Part shown: in pieces, positions 1-7,969 of the stretch | How the letters are laid out: every line of letters begins with the position of its first letter | How positions within the stretch are numbered: the stretch's first letter is position 1 | From: an uncultured Eubacteriales bacterium | GTDB taxonomy: Bacteria; Bacillota; Clostridia; Oscillospirales; Oscillospiraceae | DNA: 46,235 nucleotides | NCBI GenBank assembly: GCA_900553805.1 | Contig: USEU01000008.1 | Location: 1 to 46,235, forward strand | Direction: 5' to 3' | The notes under the pieces: model-generated | Seen by the model: the letters and a program-made list of their open reading frames with translations, nothing else | What the model was told of the DNA's origin: nothing | Databases searched by the model: none | Made by a program: the position numbers and the translations under genes

Positions 1-96
1 TCACTGTTCAGTATAAGAACCAGTTGATTATTTTGCTCAACTGCGGTATACTGAGCTTGCGTTCCAGAGTTTTTCATAGCAGTTTAATTCTAACGC

Positions 97-146
97 AAAA
101 AACCACATCAGCCAAGCCCTTTCGGGATGGTCGATGTGGTTTTTTC
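97..146. terminator. Bidirectional rho-independent terminator
   Basis: The arms AAAAAACCACATC and GATGTGGTTTTTT form a long stem that ends in a T-run on either strand. It lies just past the stop codon of the GH3 gene on the minus strand and would also stop plus-strand transcription entering from the left. The preceding bases 1-96 show no recognisable gene. Confidence 0.85.
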
Positions 147-182
147 ATGGGCGTATTTTGCAACAGGCCCGCTTTCTATTTG

Positions 183-2603
183 TTATTCCATTTTCAGGAT
201 CAGTTCCAGAATCCTCTTGGCGCAGTCTCTTACCTGCTGTTTGGAAACCCGGCCATCGGCGACGGCCTGCAGGACGGTTTCGGGGTAGCCGCAGGCCATT
301 TTCAGGTCGTTGCCGGCGGCGACCTCCCGCCAGTGCTCGCCGCGCGTCCACCAGTCGGTGGTGACGATGCCGTTAAAGCCCCATTCGCCCCGCAGGATAT
401 CGGTGAGCAGCTCATGGCACTCGGAGGTCTGCTGGCCGTTGATCTTGTTGTAGCTGGACATGATCATCCAGGGGGCGGCCTCCTTCACCGCGATCTCGAA
501 GCCCTTCAGGTAGATCTCCCGGGCGGCCCGCTCGGAGACCATGGAGTCGCTGCTCTTGCGGTTGGTCTCCTTGTTATTGAAGGCAAAGTGCTTGGGCGTC
601 GCCGCCACGTGCTGCGACTGGATGCCCTGGATCATGGAGGCAGCCATGGTGCCCGCTACCAGCGGATCCTCGGAATAGTATTCAAAGTTACGGCCGCACA
701 GGGGGCTGCGGTGGATGTTCATCGCCGGGGTCAGCCAGCTGCCCAGATTGTTTTCCTTCAGCTCCTTTGCGCCTGCTGTGCCGATCTCCTCCACCAGCGC
801 CCGGTTCCAGGTGCTGGCCAGCATGGTAGCGGTGGGCCAGGCGGTGGTGTAGACCTCCAGCTGAGGCTGAATGCGCACACCGGCAGGGCCGTCGGCGGTC
901 ATCACATTGGGGATGCCCCGATCCCGGTTGTTGCCGATGCCGAAGGTATTGGCAACGCCGGTGTTGGGCTGGCCGCCCAGGAGCCACACCTGCTCCTCCA
1001 GGCTCAGCGCATCCAGGAATTCATCCAGGGTCACCTTGCCGCAGGCCACATCCTCCAGCTGGATCCCCTTGTCCACACCCCAGAGCTTGCTCCGCTTTTC
1101 CGGGCGAACCTCCGGGGTGACGCCCTCCAAATCCTCATACTGCGCCTGGGTAAAGGGGCGGGTGATCTGCTCGTATTCGCCCAGCTCCAGCGGCTCGAAG
1201 GAGCCGTCGGAAAGCATTCTCTTTTCCAGCTTGTGGGGCTTCAGATGCTCGTGCAGCTGCTCGGCCACCACATCCTCCTCCAGGCCATAGGACAAAACCT
1301 GGCGCACCTGGCGCACGTCGGTACCGATGTAGATATGATAGTCGCCCTGCTCCAGAACCCAGGCGGACTTGCAGACCTTGCCCAGGTCATCATAGGAAGC
1401 CATATCGCCCACAGGCATGGTCAGGGTGAGCACCTCCTGCTGGCCGGGGGCAAGGAGCCGGGTCTTTGCGTAGGCGCCCAGCTCCAGGGCGGGCTTGCCC
1501 AGCTTGCCCTGAGGGGCGGAGAAATAGAGTTGGAGCACCTGCTTGCCGGGGCGGGAGCCGGTATTGCGCACGGCCACGGTGCACACCACCATATCCTCGG
1601 CCACGGCGCAGCTCAGCGCCTCCCACTGGAAAGTGGTGTAGGACAGGCCGAAGCCGAAGGGGTAATTTACCTTATCCCGGGCGGCGGGCAGCGTCTCAAA
1701 ATAGCGGTAGCCTACATAGATGTCTTCGTAGTATTTTACATAGTCGGCGGATTCGTGGAAAGAGCCGGTGAAGGGATAGTCGGTCAGGTCCCTGGCATAG
1801 GTATCCACCAGGCGACCGCTGGGGTTCACGTCGCCCACCAGCACGTCGGCGGCAGCCAGCGCGCCCTCCATACCGCCCTGTCCGATCATCACGGCGGCCT
1901 CGATGCCGTCATCGTCATGGAACCAGCAGGTATCCACCATGCCGCCCACGTTCAGCGTGACGATCACATGGGCAAAATGAGCCTTGGCCTGGCGCACCAG
2001 CTCCCGCTCCTCGTCGGACAGGTAGAAGTCGCCATGCTGGAAGATCTCCTTTCCGGCCTCCCGGCGGCTGTCTTCCTCTGCCCAGAAGCTCTTGACGTCG
2101 GCCTCGCTGCCCGCGATCTCGCAGGAGCGGTCCCAGCCCTCGCCGGAGAAGCGGCAGATGGCCACGACGGCGGTATCGGAGAATTCAGCGCACTTTTTCA
2201 GCTGCTCGGCGCTGAGGGCAGGCTCCTTGGTCATGCCCGGCTCTCTGCCCATCGCCGTCTGGGCGGCCAAGTCGGAGGCATAAAAGTCATGCAGCCCGTC
2301 GTAAAGGGCGATCTTTCCCTCGGTCTGCTTGATCTTCAAGCCCTGGAACAGGGTGCGGATATAGGCAACGGACACCTCGCCGCTGCCGCCGCCGCCCTTG
2401 ATGTATTCCTCACCGGCCTTGCCCAGCAGGACCACCCGCTTCTCCGGCGCAAGGGGGAGCACCTGATTTTCATTCTTCAGCAGAACGATGCCCTCTCCCG
2501 CGGCCTGGCGGGAAAGTTCAATGTGCTCCCGGCTGCCGGAGACCATTGCGCCGCCCACGCCGAGCCCCTTGCAGGGCTGGTATAAATGTCTAAGCCATTT
2601 CAT
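183..2603 (-). CDS. GH3 beta-glucosidase-type glycoside hydrolase with inverted domain order
   Basis: 806-residue family 3 glycoside hydrolase, expected to release beta-linked glucose or xylose from oligosaccharides. The usual C-terminal domain comes first (residues ~25-200, opening with EGIVLLKNENQVLPL), a fibronectin-III-like domain follows (~290-400), and the TIM-barrel catalytic domain is last (~440-806). The likely nucleophile is D750 in GIVTTDWW. The likely acid/base is E155 in RFSGEGWDR. This inverted order is known in some rumen and gut GH3 enzymes (Butyrivibrio, Ruminococcus). There is no signal peptide, so it should act in the cytoplasm on imported sugars. The start is the ATG behind AAAAGGAGGAAACGAG; a GTG eight codons upstream overlaps that ribosome site and is rejected. 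A promoter with a 21-bp repeat array lies upstream. The exact substrate is not deducible. Confidence 0.93.
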   Translation of the reverse strand: MKWLRHLYQPCKGLGVGGAMVSGSREHIELSRQAAGEGIVLLKNENQVLPLAPEKRVVLLGKAGEEYIKGGGGSGEVSVAYIRTLFQGLKIKQTEGKIALYDGLHDFYASDLAAQTAMGREPGMTKEPALSAEQLKKCAEFSDTAVVAICRFSGEGWDRSCEIAGSEADVKSFWAEEDSRREAGKEIFQHGDFYLSDEERELVRQAKAHFAHVIVTLNVGGMVDTCWFHDDDGIEAAVMIGQGGMEGALAAADVLVGDVNPSGRLVDTYARDLTDYPFTGSFHESADYVKYYEDIYVGYRYFETLPAARDKVNYPFGFGLSYTTFQWEALSCAVAEDMVVCTVAVRNTGSRPGKQVLQLYFSAPQGKLGKPALELGAYAKTRLLAPGQQEVLTLTMPVGDMASYDDLGKVCKSAWVLEQGDYHIYIGTDVRQVRQVLSYGLEEDVVAEQLHEHLKPHKLEKRMLSDGSFEPLELGEYEQITRPFTQAQYEDLEGVTPEVRPEKRSKLWGVDKGIQLEDVACGKVTLDEFLDALSLEEQVWLLGGQPNTGVANTFGIGNNRDRGIPNVMTADGPAGVRIQPQLEVYTTAWPTATMLASTWNRALVEEIGTAGAKELKENNLGSWLTPAMNIHRSPLCGRNFEYYSEDPLVAGTMAASMIQGIQSQHVAATPKHFAFNNKETNRKSSDSMVSERAAREIYLKGFEIAVKEAAPWMIMSSYNKINGQQTSECHELLTDILRGEWGFNGIVTTDWWTRGEHWREVAAGNDLKMACGYPETVLQAVADGRVSKQQVRDCAKRILELILKME

Positions 2604-2657
2604 CTCGTTTCCTCCTTTTCGGATCACAGCCTTTGCTGTGTCTCATCCTCGGTTTTG

Positions 2658-2685
2658 ATTATAACAGATGGAATAGGATTGTCAA
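2658..2685 (-). promoter_or_regulatory. Promoter of the GH3 gene
   Basis: On the minus strand TTGACA (2685-2680) and TATAAT (2663-2658) are separated by 16 bp, both at consensus. The -35 box is itself the last of four 21-bp-spaced TTGACA units. Confidence 0.8.
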
Positions 2686-2752
2686 TATACGGCAAGAAAA
2701 TGTCAAGATAGGGAAGAAAAATGTCAATATGCACAAATCGCATGTCAATATT
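2679..2752 (-). repeat. Four direct repeats at exact 21-bp period upstream of the GH3 promoter
   Basis: The hexamer TGTCAA (TTGACA on the minus strand) begins at 2680, 2701, 2722 and 2743, exactly 21 bp apart. On the minus strand three units read ATATTGACA and one reads ATCTTGACA. The promoter-proximal unit doubles as the -35 element. Two helical turns between units puts all of them on one DNA face, as expected for an activator binding a direct-repeat array. No regulator gene is adjacent. Confidence 0.75.
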
Positions 2753-2755
2753 TTC

Positions 2756-3955
2756 TTACCCGATGTCCAGTCCCATTGCCTGCTTCCATCGCAGCACATT
2801 GCCCGCCGCCTGGTTGAGGGTATCCTCGGATATCCTGCCGTCGGCGCAGGCATCCAGCACCGCCCGATACTGCGTCTCATAATCCGTGGAGCACAGCAGA
2901 TCGTTGCCCGCCAGCACCGCCAGCACGGCTGCCTCCCCCGCGCCGTAGCGCTGGGTGATGGCTTCCATGGACAGATCGTCCGTCATGATCACGCCGTCAA
3001 AGCCCATGGCCAGACGCAGATAGCGGTGCACCGCCTGGGAAAGGCTGGCGGGCGCGTCGGCATCCAGTGCGGTGACGATGTTGTGGCTGACCAGGATGGC
3101 GTTCCCGCCGGCCGCAATACCGCCGAAAAAGGGCTGAAGGTCGGCACGCTCCAGGCTTTCCAGACTGCGCGTATCCGTGGCGATCCCCACATGGGTATCC
3201 GCGTTGTTGCCGTAGCCGGGAAAATGCTTCATCACGGCGGCGACGCCCTGGGACTGCATTGTCTCGATCGCACCTGCAACGAACTGCCCCGTGATCCCCG
3301 TGGACTGGCCCAGAGAGCGGCGGTACATGAACGCGCCGGACTGGGTGGAGATATCGCACACCGGGGCGAGATTGACATTGATGCCCAGCCCGCCCAGCAA
3401 CTGGGCCTTCTCCCGCTCCGTTTCCAGCACCAGCTCCATCCCCCCCTGGGCATACAGCTCCCGCGGGGAGGCAAAGCGGCTGGTGCGGAAGGCGGTATGG
3501 CTGCTGACCCGGGTGACGGTGCCGCCCTCCTCGTCCACCGCAATCAGCAGCGGAATATCGGCGGCAGACTGATAATCCCGCAGCTTCCGGCGCAGGGAAT
3601 CCGGGGTCTGGCTGTCAAAGTCCCGGTCAAACAGCACCAAGCCGCCCAGATGATAGTTCTGAATTGCCTCCGCCGCCCCCGTCTCCGGGCAGCGGGCCAG
3701 GAAGATCTGGCCTACCTTCTCCTCCGTGGTCATGGCCGCCAGCCGCGCCTGCACCGGGTCGGGCGGCTGGGTGGCAGGCGGATCAGTGGGCGGTACCGTC
3801 GCGGGCGGCACGGTGACCGGCTCGGTTGGCATCGTCTCTGTCTCCTCTTCCATGGGGGCCATGGCCGGGGCAGCAAGCTGACCGGCGATCAGCAGCAGGA
3901 GCGCCGCCAGAGCGCACAGCTCCAGCACCAGCGCAAGGATCAGCTTTCTTTTCAT
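2756..3955 (-). CDS. Beta-N-acetylhexosaminidase-type GH3 (NagZ-like), membrane-anchored or exported
   Basis: 399-residue single-domain GH3 enzyme. Residues ~5-30 are a hydrophobic signal or anchor, then a Pro/Thr-rich linker (~35-68), then a TIM barrel. The NagZ signature KHFPG-x6-DTH is at residues 243-255, giving the Asp-His acid/base pair. The nucleophile is D326 in GVIMTDDLSM. The family removes N-acetylglucosamine from muropeptides or glycoproteins; the exported form suggests cell-wall turnover or host glycan trimming outside the membrane. The start is the ATG that overlaps the MATE gene stop as ATGA, which implies translational coupling. A longer upstream reading without any signal peptide was rejected. 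The pairing with a MATE exporter has no clear functional logic. Confidence 0.92.
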   Translation of the reverse strand: MKRKLILALVLELCALAALLLLIAGQLAAPAMAPMEEETETMPTEPVTVPPATVPPTDPPATQPPDPVQARLAAMTTEEKVGQIFLARCPETGAAEAIQNYHLGGLVLFDRDFDSQTPDSLRRKLRDYQSAADIPLLIAVDEEGGTVTRVSSHTAFRTSRFASPRELYAQGGMELVLETEREKAQLLGGLGINVNLAPVCDISTQSGAFMYRRSLGQSTGITGQFVAGAIETMQSQGVAAVMKHFPGYGNNADTHVGIATDTRSLESLERADLQPFFGGIAAGGNAILVSHNIVTALDADAPASLSQAVHRYLRLAMGFDGVIMTDDLSMEAITQRYGAGEAAVLAVLAGNDLLCSTDYETQYRAVLDACADGRISEDTLNQAAGNVLRWKQAMGLDIG

Positions 3956-5325
3956 CGTATCTCCGGCTCCATTCCGCACTGGGCGATCCGGCGGCTCAGC
4001 CAGTTGCCCCGGAAATACACGATCAGGAATACGGCGGCGGCAATCGCCCAGCTGATGGGATAGCTCAGGGTGAGCATTTTCAGGGTGTGCCAGCGGCGCA
4101 CCACCGTCATCAGCCACACCACCCGCAGCAGGCACACGCAGATGCCGGTGATCAGCGTAGGTCCAAGGGAGTTGCCCACCCCCCGCATGGTGCCCGCGAA
4201 CACCTCGATGGGCATGAACACCACGTTAAACGGCATGATGGACAGCATGATGAAGCTCCCCACCGCGATCACTTCCGGGTCATCCGTATAGATACCCAGG
4301 ATCTGCGTGCGGAAAGTGAGCAGGACGGCCACCACCGCCCCCACCAGCGCCACGCTCATGCCCAGGCAGATCCAGGCGCTCCGGCGGATGCGGCGGTACT
4401 TCTGCGCCCCGAAATTCTGGCCCACGAAAGTGGTGATGGACACGCCGAAGGCCCCGGAGATCATCCAGGTCATGGCGTCGGTCTTGCCATGGGCCGTCCA
4501 GGCGGCCATGGTCACATTCCCGAAGGAATTGATGCCGGACTGAATGAGGATGTTGGAAAAATCAAAGGTGACGAACTGAAGCCCCGCCGGAACGCCGATG
4601 CGCAGAATGCGGCCCATCAGGGAGCGCTCCAGGCGCAGTTTCTTCGGCTCCAGCCGGTCCTGGGGCAGGCGCATCAGGACGACGAGGGGCAACGCCGCGC
4701 TGATAAACTGGGACAGGATGGTGGCCAGAGCCGCACCGGCCACGCCCATATGCAGCACGGCCACAAACAGCAGGTCCAGCGCCACGTTCAAAACACAGGT
4801 GGCCATCAAAAAGAGCATGGGGCGGCGGGAATCACCCATGGCCCGCAGGATACCCGCGCCCATGTTATACACCACCGTGCCCAAGGAACCCGCAAAGTAA
4901 ATGCGGATATAAGTCACGGCGTCCGCCATGCAGCTTTCCGGCATGTTCATCAGGCCCAGCACCTGACCGCCCAGGCCCACGCCCAGCACCGTGAGCACCG
5001 CGCCCAGCAGCAGCGACAGGGCAACGCCGGTATGCATGGCGTCAGACACCCCCTGCCGGTCCTCTGCTCCATAAAACTGGGAGAGAATCACCGTCGCGCC
5101 GGAGCTGACGCCGATGAAGAAGCCATTGACCATGTTCACCAGCGGCCCGGTGGCTCCCACCGCCGCCAGGGCCTCAGTGCCCACCAGGCGGCCCACGATG
5201 ATGGTGTCCACGGTGTTGTACATCTGCTGGAAAAAAGTGCCCAGCAGGATCGGGAAAAAGAAGATCAGCAGCTGCTTCCAGATGACGCCCTCGGTGATCT
5301 GGCGCTGCTTTGACAGGGTATCCAT
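3952..5325 (-). CDS. MATE family efflux transporter
   Basis: 457-residue integral membrane protein with about 12 hydrophobic segments in two six-helix halves. The N-terminus (LLIFFFPILLGTFFQQMYN, then DTIIVGRLVGTEALAAVG) is typical of the DinF/NorM-like MATE group. These proteins exchange Na+ or H+ for drugs or other organic cations; the substrate here is unknown. The start is the ATG at 5325 behind AAAGGAG. The reading frame extends 24 codons further upstream across the promoter, which cannot be coding. Its last codons overlap the start of the NagZ-like gene. Confidence 0.95.
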   Translation of the reverse strand: MDTLSKQRQITEGVIWKQLLIFFFPILLGTFFQQMYNTVDTIIVGRLVGTEALAAVGATGPLVNMVNGFFIGVSSGATVILSQFYGAEDRQGVSDAMHTGVALSLLLGAVLTVLGVGLGGQVLGLMNMPESCMADAVTYIRIYFAGSLGTVVYNMGAGILRAMGDSRRPMLFLMATCVLNVALDLLFVAVLHMGVAGAALATILSQFISAALPLVVLMRLPQDRLEPKKLRLERSLMGRILRIGVPAGLQFVTFDFSNILIQSGINSFGNVTMAAWTAHGKTDAMTWMISGAFGVSITTFVGQNFGAQKYRRIRRSAWICLGMSVALVGAVVAVLLTFRTQILGIYTDDPEVIAVGSFIMLSIMPFNVVFMPIEVFAGTMRGVGNSLGPTLITGICVCLLRVVWLMTVVRRWHTLKMLTLSYPISWAIAAAVFLIVYFRGNWLSRRIAQCGMEPEIR

Positions 5326-5356
5326 GCTCCAAAAGCTCCTTTCGGTTTTCACCGGG

Positions 5357-5385
5357 ATTCTATCACGTTCCGCCGGAAATGTCCA
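5357..5385 (-). promoter_or_regulatory. Promoter of the MATE-NagZ operon
   Basis: TGGACA (5385-5380) and TAGAAT (5362-5357) are 17 bp apart on the minus strand, about 35 bp before the MATE start codon. Confidence 0.65.
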
Positions 5386-5395
5386 TCCGCATTTC

Positions 5396-5440
5396 ATAAA
5401 AATCAGCAGCCGCCGCGGCGAGAACCGCAGTAGCTGCTGT
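5396..5440 (-). terminator. Rho-independent terminator
   Basis: CAGCAGC and GCTGCTG arms with an inner GC-rich stem are followed on the minus strand by a T-run (5401-5396). It ends transcription from the acetyltransferase operon after it has crossed the inverted-repeat element. Confidence 0.65.
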
Positions 5441-5443
5441 TTG

Positions 5444-5670
5444 TTAGGGCAACACCGCGCAATTGTGTCTGCGAGCCGCAGCCGTCTTTTTGCCCCACTT
5501 CTTCAGTTTGAAAAACGAGAAATATTGCGCAGCCGTTGCCAGCGTAAGCTGGCTTACGGATGCGGCATACCCCTTGCGGGTACATACAGTATTCCTTCGT
5601 TTTCCAAACTTTGAATTGATCCAAAAATCCAGGCCGGGGCTTCTTGCCAAATTGTGCGGTGTTGCCTTAA
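5444..5670. mobile_element. MITE-like non-autonomous element, copy 1 (complete)
   Basis: The 227-bp unit is bounded by TTAGGGCAACACCGCGCAAT on the left and the inverse of TTAAGGCAACACCGCACAAT on the right. Inside is the palindrome GTAAGC-TG-GCTTAC. A second copy starts at 46181 and is identical over the 51 bases from GGCAACACC to the window edge. The several short overlapping reading frames inside do not resemble proteins. No transposase is encoded, so it would need to be mobilised in trans. TTAA at the termini may be part of the repeat or a target duplication. Confidence 0.75.
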
Positions 5671-5674
5671 CTGG

Positions 5675-6424
5675 TTATCCAACTTCGTACGCCGTATATT
5701 CATGGTCGAATTCATAACCCAGCTTTTCGGCCAGGTGAACGGAGTTCATATTATGCGCGTCCCAGCTGGGGTAGAGCCCCTCCTCCAGGCAATCCAGGAT
5801 CAGCGCGGCGCAGGCGACCGTGGCCAGGTGCTTTCTTCTTTCGGACTCGATGGTATCCACTTCGATCTCTATGCCCTCATTGTAGCGTGTATAGGACGAC
5901 GCGCCGGATACGATCCTTCCGTCCTTCAGGATGACCATTCCCCTGCCCAGGCGCAAATACCTTTCCTTGCTTCCAAAGGCGGAGACGAAGTCCTCCGTGG
6001 CGGGCGTTTCCAGGCATCGGTCGTAAAGCTCCCCGTCGATCCTTCTCAGCTCATAGCCCGCGGACAGTCTGCCGAGCTGGTTTTTCAGCATGGCCCGGTC
6101 AAACACGGTATCCTTCTTTATGGCGTATCGTGTAAATCTCTTCGCCGCAGGATGGCATTCCTCGATCAGCTTTGCCCACTGCTCATCCTGCGGAACCAGG
6201 ATCGCATAGCCGCCCGGCTTGCTCATAACCATTTCCCGGTCGGGCACACCGGCGTAAAAGCCGAAGCAGCCCACAAATGCAAAGGCCGATCTCGGCTGCT
6301 CCAGATCCGTGACATAGATTTTTCCCATCACCTTCTGAAGGCAGGAAAAAATCAATGTTTCATTCCATCCGGCAAATAATTTCTCTGCCTGGGAGGTATC
6401 CTCCAGTTCATATAACATTTCCAT
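5675..6424 (-). CDS. GNAT family N-acetyltransferase (PF12746-like)
   Basis: 249-residue protein resembling the larger GNAT_acetyltran family. The C-terminal half carries an acetyl-CoA-binding fold: a strand with IEVDTIESERRKHLATVACA, then NMNSVHLAEKLGYEFD, the usual end of a GNAT domain. The N-terminal ~120 residues are a less conserved domain. The acceptor is unknown. It is the last gene of an ABC exporter operon. The upstream 39-codon ORF stops at TGATG, overlapping this ATG by one base, so I chose the ATG at 6424; an ATG two codons later (6418) is an alternative. Confidence 0.85.
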   Translation of the reverse strand: MEMLYELEDTSQAEKLFAGWNETLIFSCLQKVMGKIYVTDLEQPRSAFAFVGCFGFYAGVPDREMVMSKPGGYAILVPQDEQWAKLIEECHPAAKRFTRYAIKKDTVFDRAMLKNQLGRLSAGYELRRIDGELYDRCLETPATEDFVSAFGSKERYLRLGRGMVILKDGRIVSGASSYTRYNEGIEIEVDTIESERRKHLATVACAALILDCLEEGLYPSWDAHNMNSVHLAEKLGYEFDHEYTAYEVG

Positions 6425-6543
6425 CACCTTTTTGTCCGCCCTAAGCTGCGCCTCTTTTTTGAAATCCCGCCGACAATCCGATTGATCCAAAAGTCGACAA
6501 AACCACCGGCAAGCTCCGCAAGCAAATCGATCCTCACATCCAT
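6424..6543 (-). CDS. Small 39-residue protein between two acetyltransferase genes
   Basis: A short frame beginning MDVRIDLLAELAGG, followed by a hydrophobic FVDFWINRIVGG stretch and ending in a very basic tail (KKRRSLGRTKR). It has a ribosome site (CAAGGT, 6 bp before ATG), starts 17 bp after the stop of the preceding acetyltransferase and overlaps the next start as TGATG. This spacing and coupling argue that it is translated. I do not recognise a family. An amphipathic membrane-associated peptide with a cationic tail is plausible. It could alternatively serve only to couple translation. Confidence 0.5.
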   Translation of the reverse strand: MDVRIDLLAELAGGFVDFWINRIVGGISKKRRSLGRTKR

Positions 6544-6560
6544 TGGGATACCTTGCGGAT

Positions 6561-7073
6561 TCAGACGGTCAAATCCAGGTTCATCAGATCAAAATCCACG
6601 TCCCGGCCGTCGATTCTGAAAAAGGCAGGGAAGGTCACGAGCTTTTGAAAGCCAAATTTTTCGTACAGCCGGATAGCCCTAATATTGTCGCTGCGCACCT
6701 CCAGGTTCAGCTGGCGGATGCCCCGCTCCCTTGCAAAGGAAATGAGCGTCTCCATCAGAGCGCCGCCGATGCCCCGGCCCCAATAGTCCTTTGCCACGGA
6801 GACGGCGACCTCGGCCCGGTGGCTCATTCTGCGGCGAAAGCGCTGAATGCTGGCATTCGCAACGATGGCATCCCCATGCTTTACAACGTACTGGGCGCTG
6901 TCTGAATCCTCCAGCGTGGACCGGAGGAAAGCTTGCTCCTGCTCCACCGTGAGGGGCAGGCCCTCCGGGCCAAAGGTGAGGTTATCCGTCTCGCCGCCGA
7001 TCTGCTTCACATAGGCCAGCACCGCCGCCGCGTCCTCCGGGCGGGTGGGTTCAATTCTGAATTCCCCGTTCAT
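6561..7073 (-). CDS. GNAT family N-acetyltransferase
   Basis: 170-residue single-domain acetyltransferase. The acetyl-CoA pyrophosphate loop is visible as VAKDYWGRGIGGALM (Q/RxxGxG/A type) near residues 93-107. The C-terminal LEVRSDNIRAIRLYEKFGF is the classic final GNAT motif. Similar proteins acetylate ribosomal proteins, small amines or antibiotics; the acceptor cannot be read from sequence. The ATG overlaps the stop of the ABC permease as ATGA, so it is co-translated with the exporter. An exporter plus acetyltransferases suggests a self-protection or small-molecule modification role, which is inference. Confidence 0.92.
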   Translation of the reverse strand: MNGEFRIEPTRPEDAAAVLAYVKQIGGETDNLTFGPEGLPLTVEQEQAFLRSTLEDSDSAQYVVKHGDAIVANASIQRFRRRMSHRAEVAVSVAKDYWGRGIGGALMETLISFARERGIRQLNLEVRSDNIRAIRLYEKFGFQKLVTFPAFFRIDGRDVDFDLMNLDLTV

Positions 7074-7969
7074 GCCTTCTTCCCCCGGCGGGAATTCAGC
7101 AGCACATACAGGGCAATCAGCAGCACAATGCTGCCGCAGAGGATCAGGTACATGGCAGGCTGCGATACCTTGTTCCCGAAGAAATAGAGGTTGCAGTCCA
7201 CGCTGTCCCGGATGGCCTCCACCACCTCGGCGGGGAAGCCCAGGCCGGCCATTTCGTCAAAGGAGCCGCGCATGGCGCAGTTGCGAAGCAGGCTGGTGCC
7301 GTAGGTGCCGGGGAGGAAGGAGATCACTTTTTGCAGCCCGTCGGAGAAGCTGGAGATGGGCATGTACGCGCCGCAGATGAAGCCATAGGCAGAGCTGACA
7401 ATGGTGCCCACGGCACTGGCCTGCCCCTGGGTGGACAGGGGGAAGATGACGCAGGAGGACAGCGCCGTGCCGAACAGCACCAGCAGCACTACATTCAGCA
7501 GCAGCTCGGCCACATCCCACGCGGTCAGATACCAGCCGGTAACAGCCAGGTAGCCCAGGCAGATGCCGGTGGCGATCAGGGCGATGATCAGGGAGGAGAT
7601 CAATGTGGCCAGGTAATAGCCCAGCGCCAGGGTGGAGGGCTTGACCGGGGTGATGGTCAGGTCGTACCGCGCCCCGGAGATCTTATCCTGCACCATCAGC
7701 AGATTGGAGCAGAACGCCACCGTCACACAACTGACGGCAAGCAGGGATGTGATCAGCTGGCCGCCCACGCAGCCGTTGATCAGCGCGTCGGGCACCGTCG
7801 CCCCCGCCTGCTCCAGGGCAGAGCGGAAGGAATCCACATACACATTGCGCAGAAAGGTGCCATAGAGCACCAGCAGGATCATGGGGGTGATGAGGGATGT
7901 AAAGAACATTCCCTTATCCTTGAAGTAAAGCTTTACATTGCGCCGGATCAGCGCGCCCAGTCCCATCAT
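7070..7969 (-). CDS. ABC-2 type transporter permease
   Basis: 299-residue membrane protein with six predicted transmembrane segments and the ABC-2 layout: an N-terminal cytoplasmic stretch, one helix, a large external loop (~residues 40-60), then five helices ending in a C-terminal basic tail. It pairs with the ATPase encoded immediately upstream; ATGA overlaps exist at both ends of the gene, so ATPase, permease and acetyltransferase are tightly coupled. The family exports drugs, lipids, polysaccharides or peptides. No substrate signature is visible. A second in-frame ATG one codon later could be used instead. Confidence 0.92.
   Translation of the reverse strand: MMGLGALIRRNVKLYFKDKGMFFTSLITPMILLVLYGTFLRNVYVDSFRSALEQAGATVPDALINGCVGGQLITSLLAVSCVTVAFCSNLLMVQDKISGARYDLTITPVKPSTLALGYYLATLISSLIIALIATGICLGYLAVTGWYLTAWDVAELLLNVVLLVLFGTALSSCVIFPLSTQGQASAVGTIVSSAYGFICGAYMPISSFSDGLQKVISFLPGTYGTSLLRNCAMRGSFDEMAGLGFPAEVVEAIRDSVDCNLYFFGNKVSQPAMYLILCGSIVLLIALYVLLNSRRGKKA

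Noticed and set aside
24..2585. 853-codon plus-strand frame opposite the GH3 gene
   Set aside because: It is the antisense shadow of a well-conserved GH3 enzyme, has no ribosome site, and its Gly/His/Ala-rich composition is an artefact of GC-rich antisense reading. Similar long shadows opposite the hydrolases, transporters and Rnf genes were dropped for the same reason.
2679..2752. Reading the 21-bp repeats as a CRISPR or as tandem promoters
   Set aside because: Only the hexamer and a few flanking bases are conserved and just one unit has a -10 box at the right distance; an operator array explains it better.
5403..5717. Short frames inside the 5444-5670 element
   Set aside because: Several overlapping frames on both strands, no consistent ribosome site, and the same DNA recurs as a repeat; more likely non-coding.
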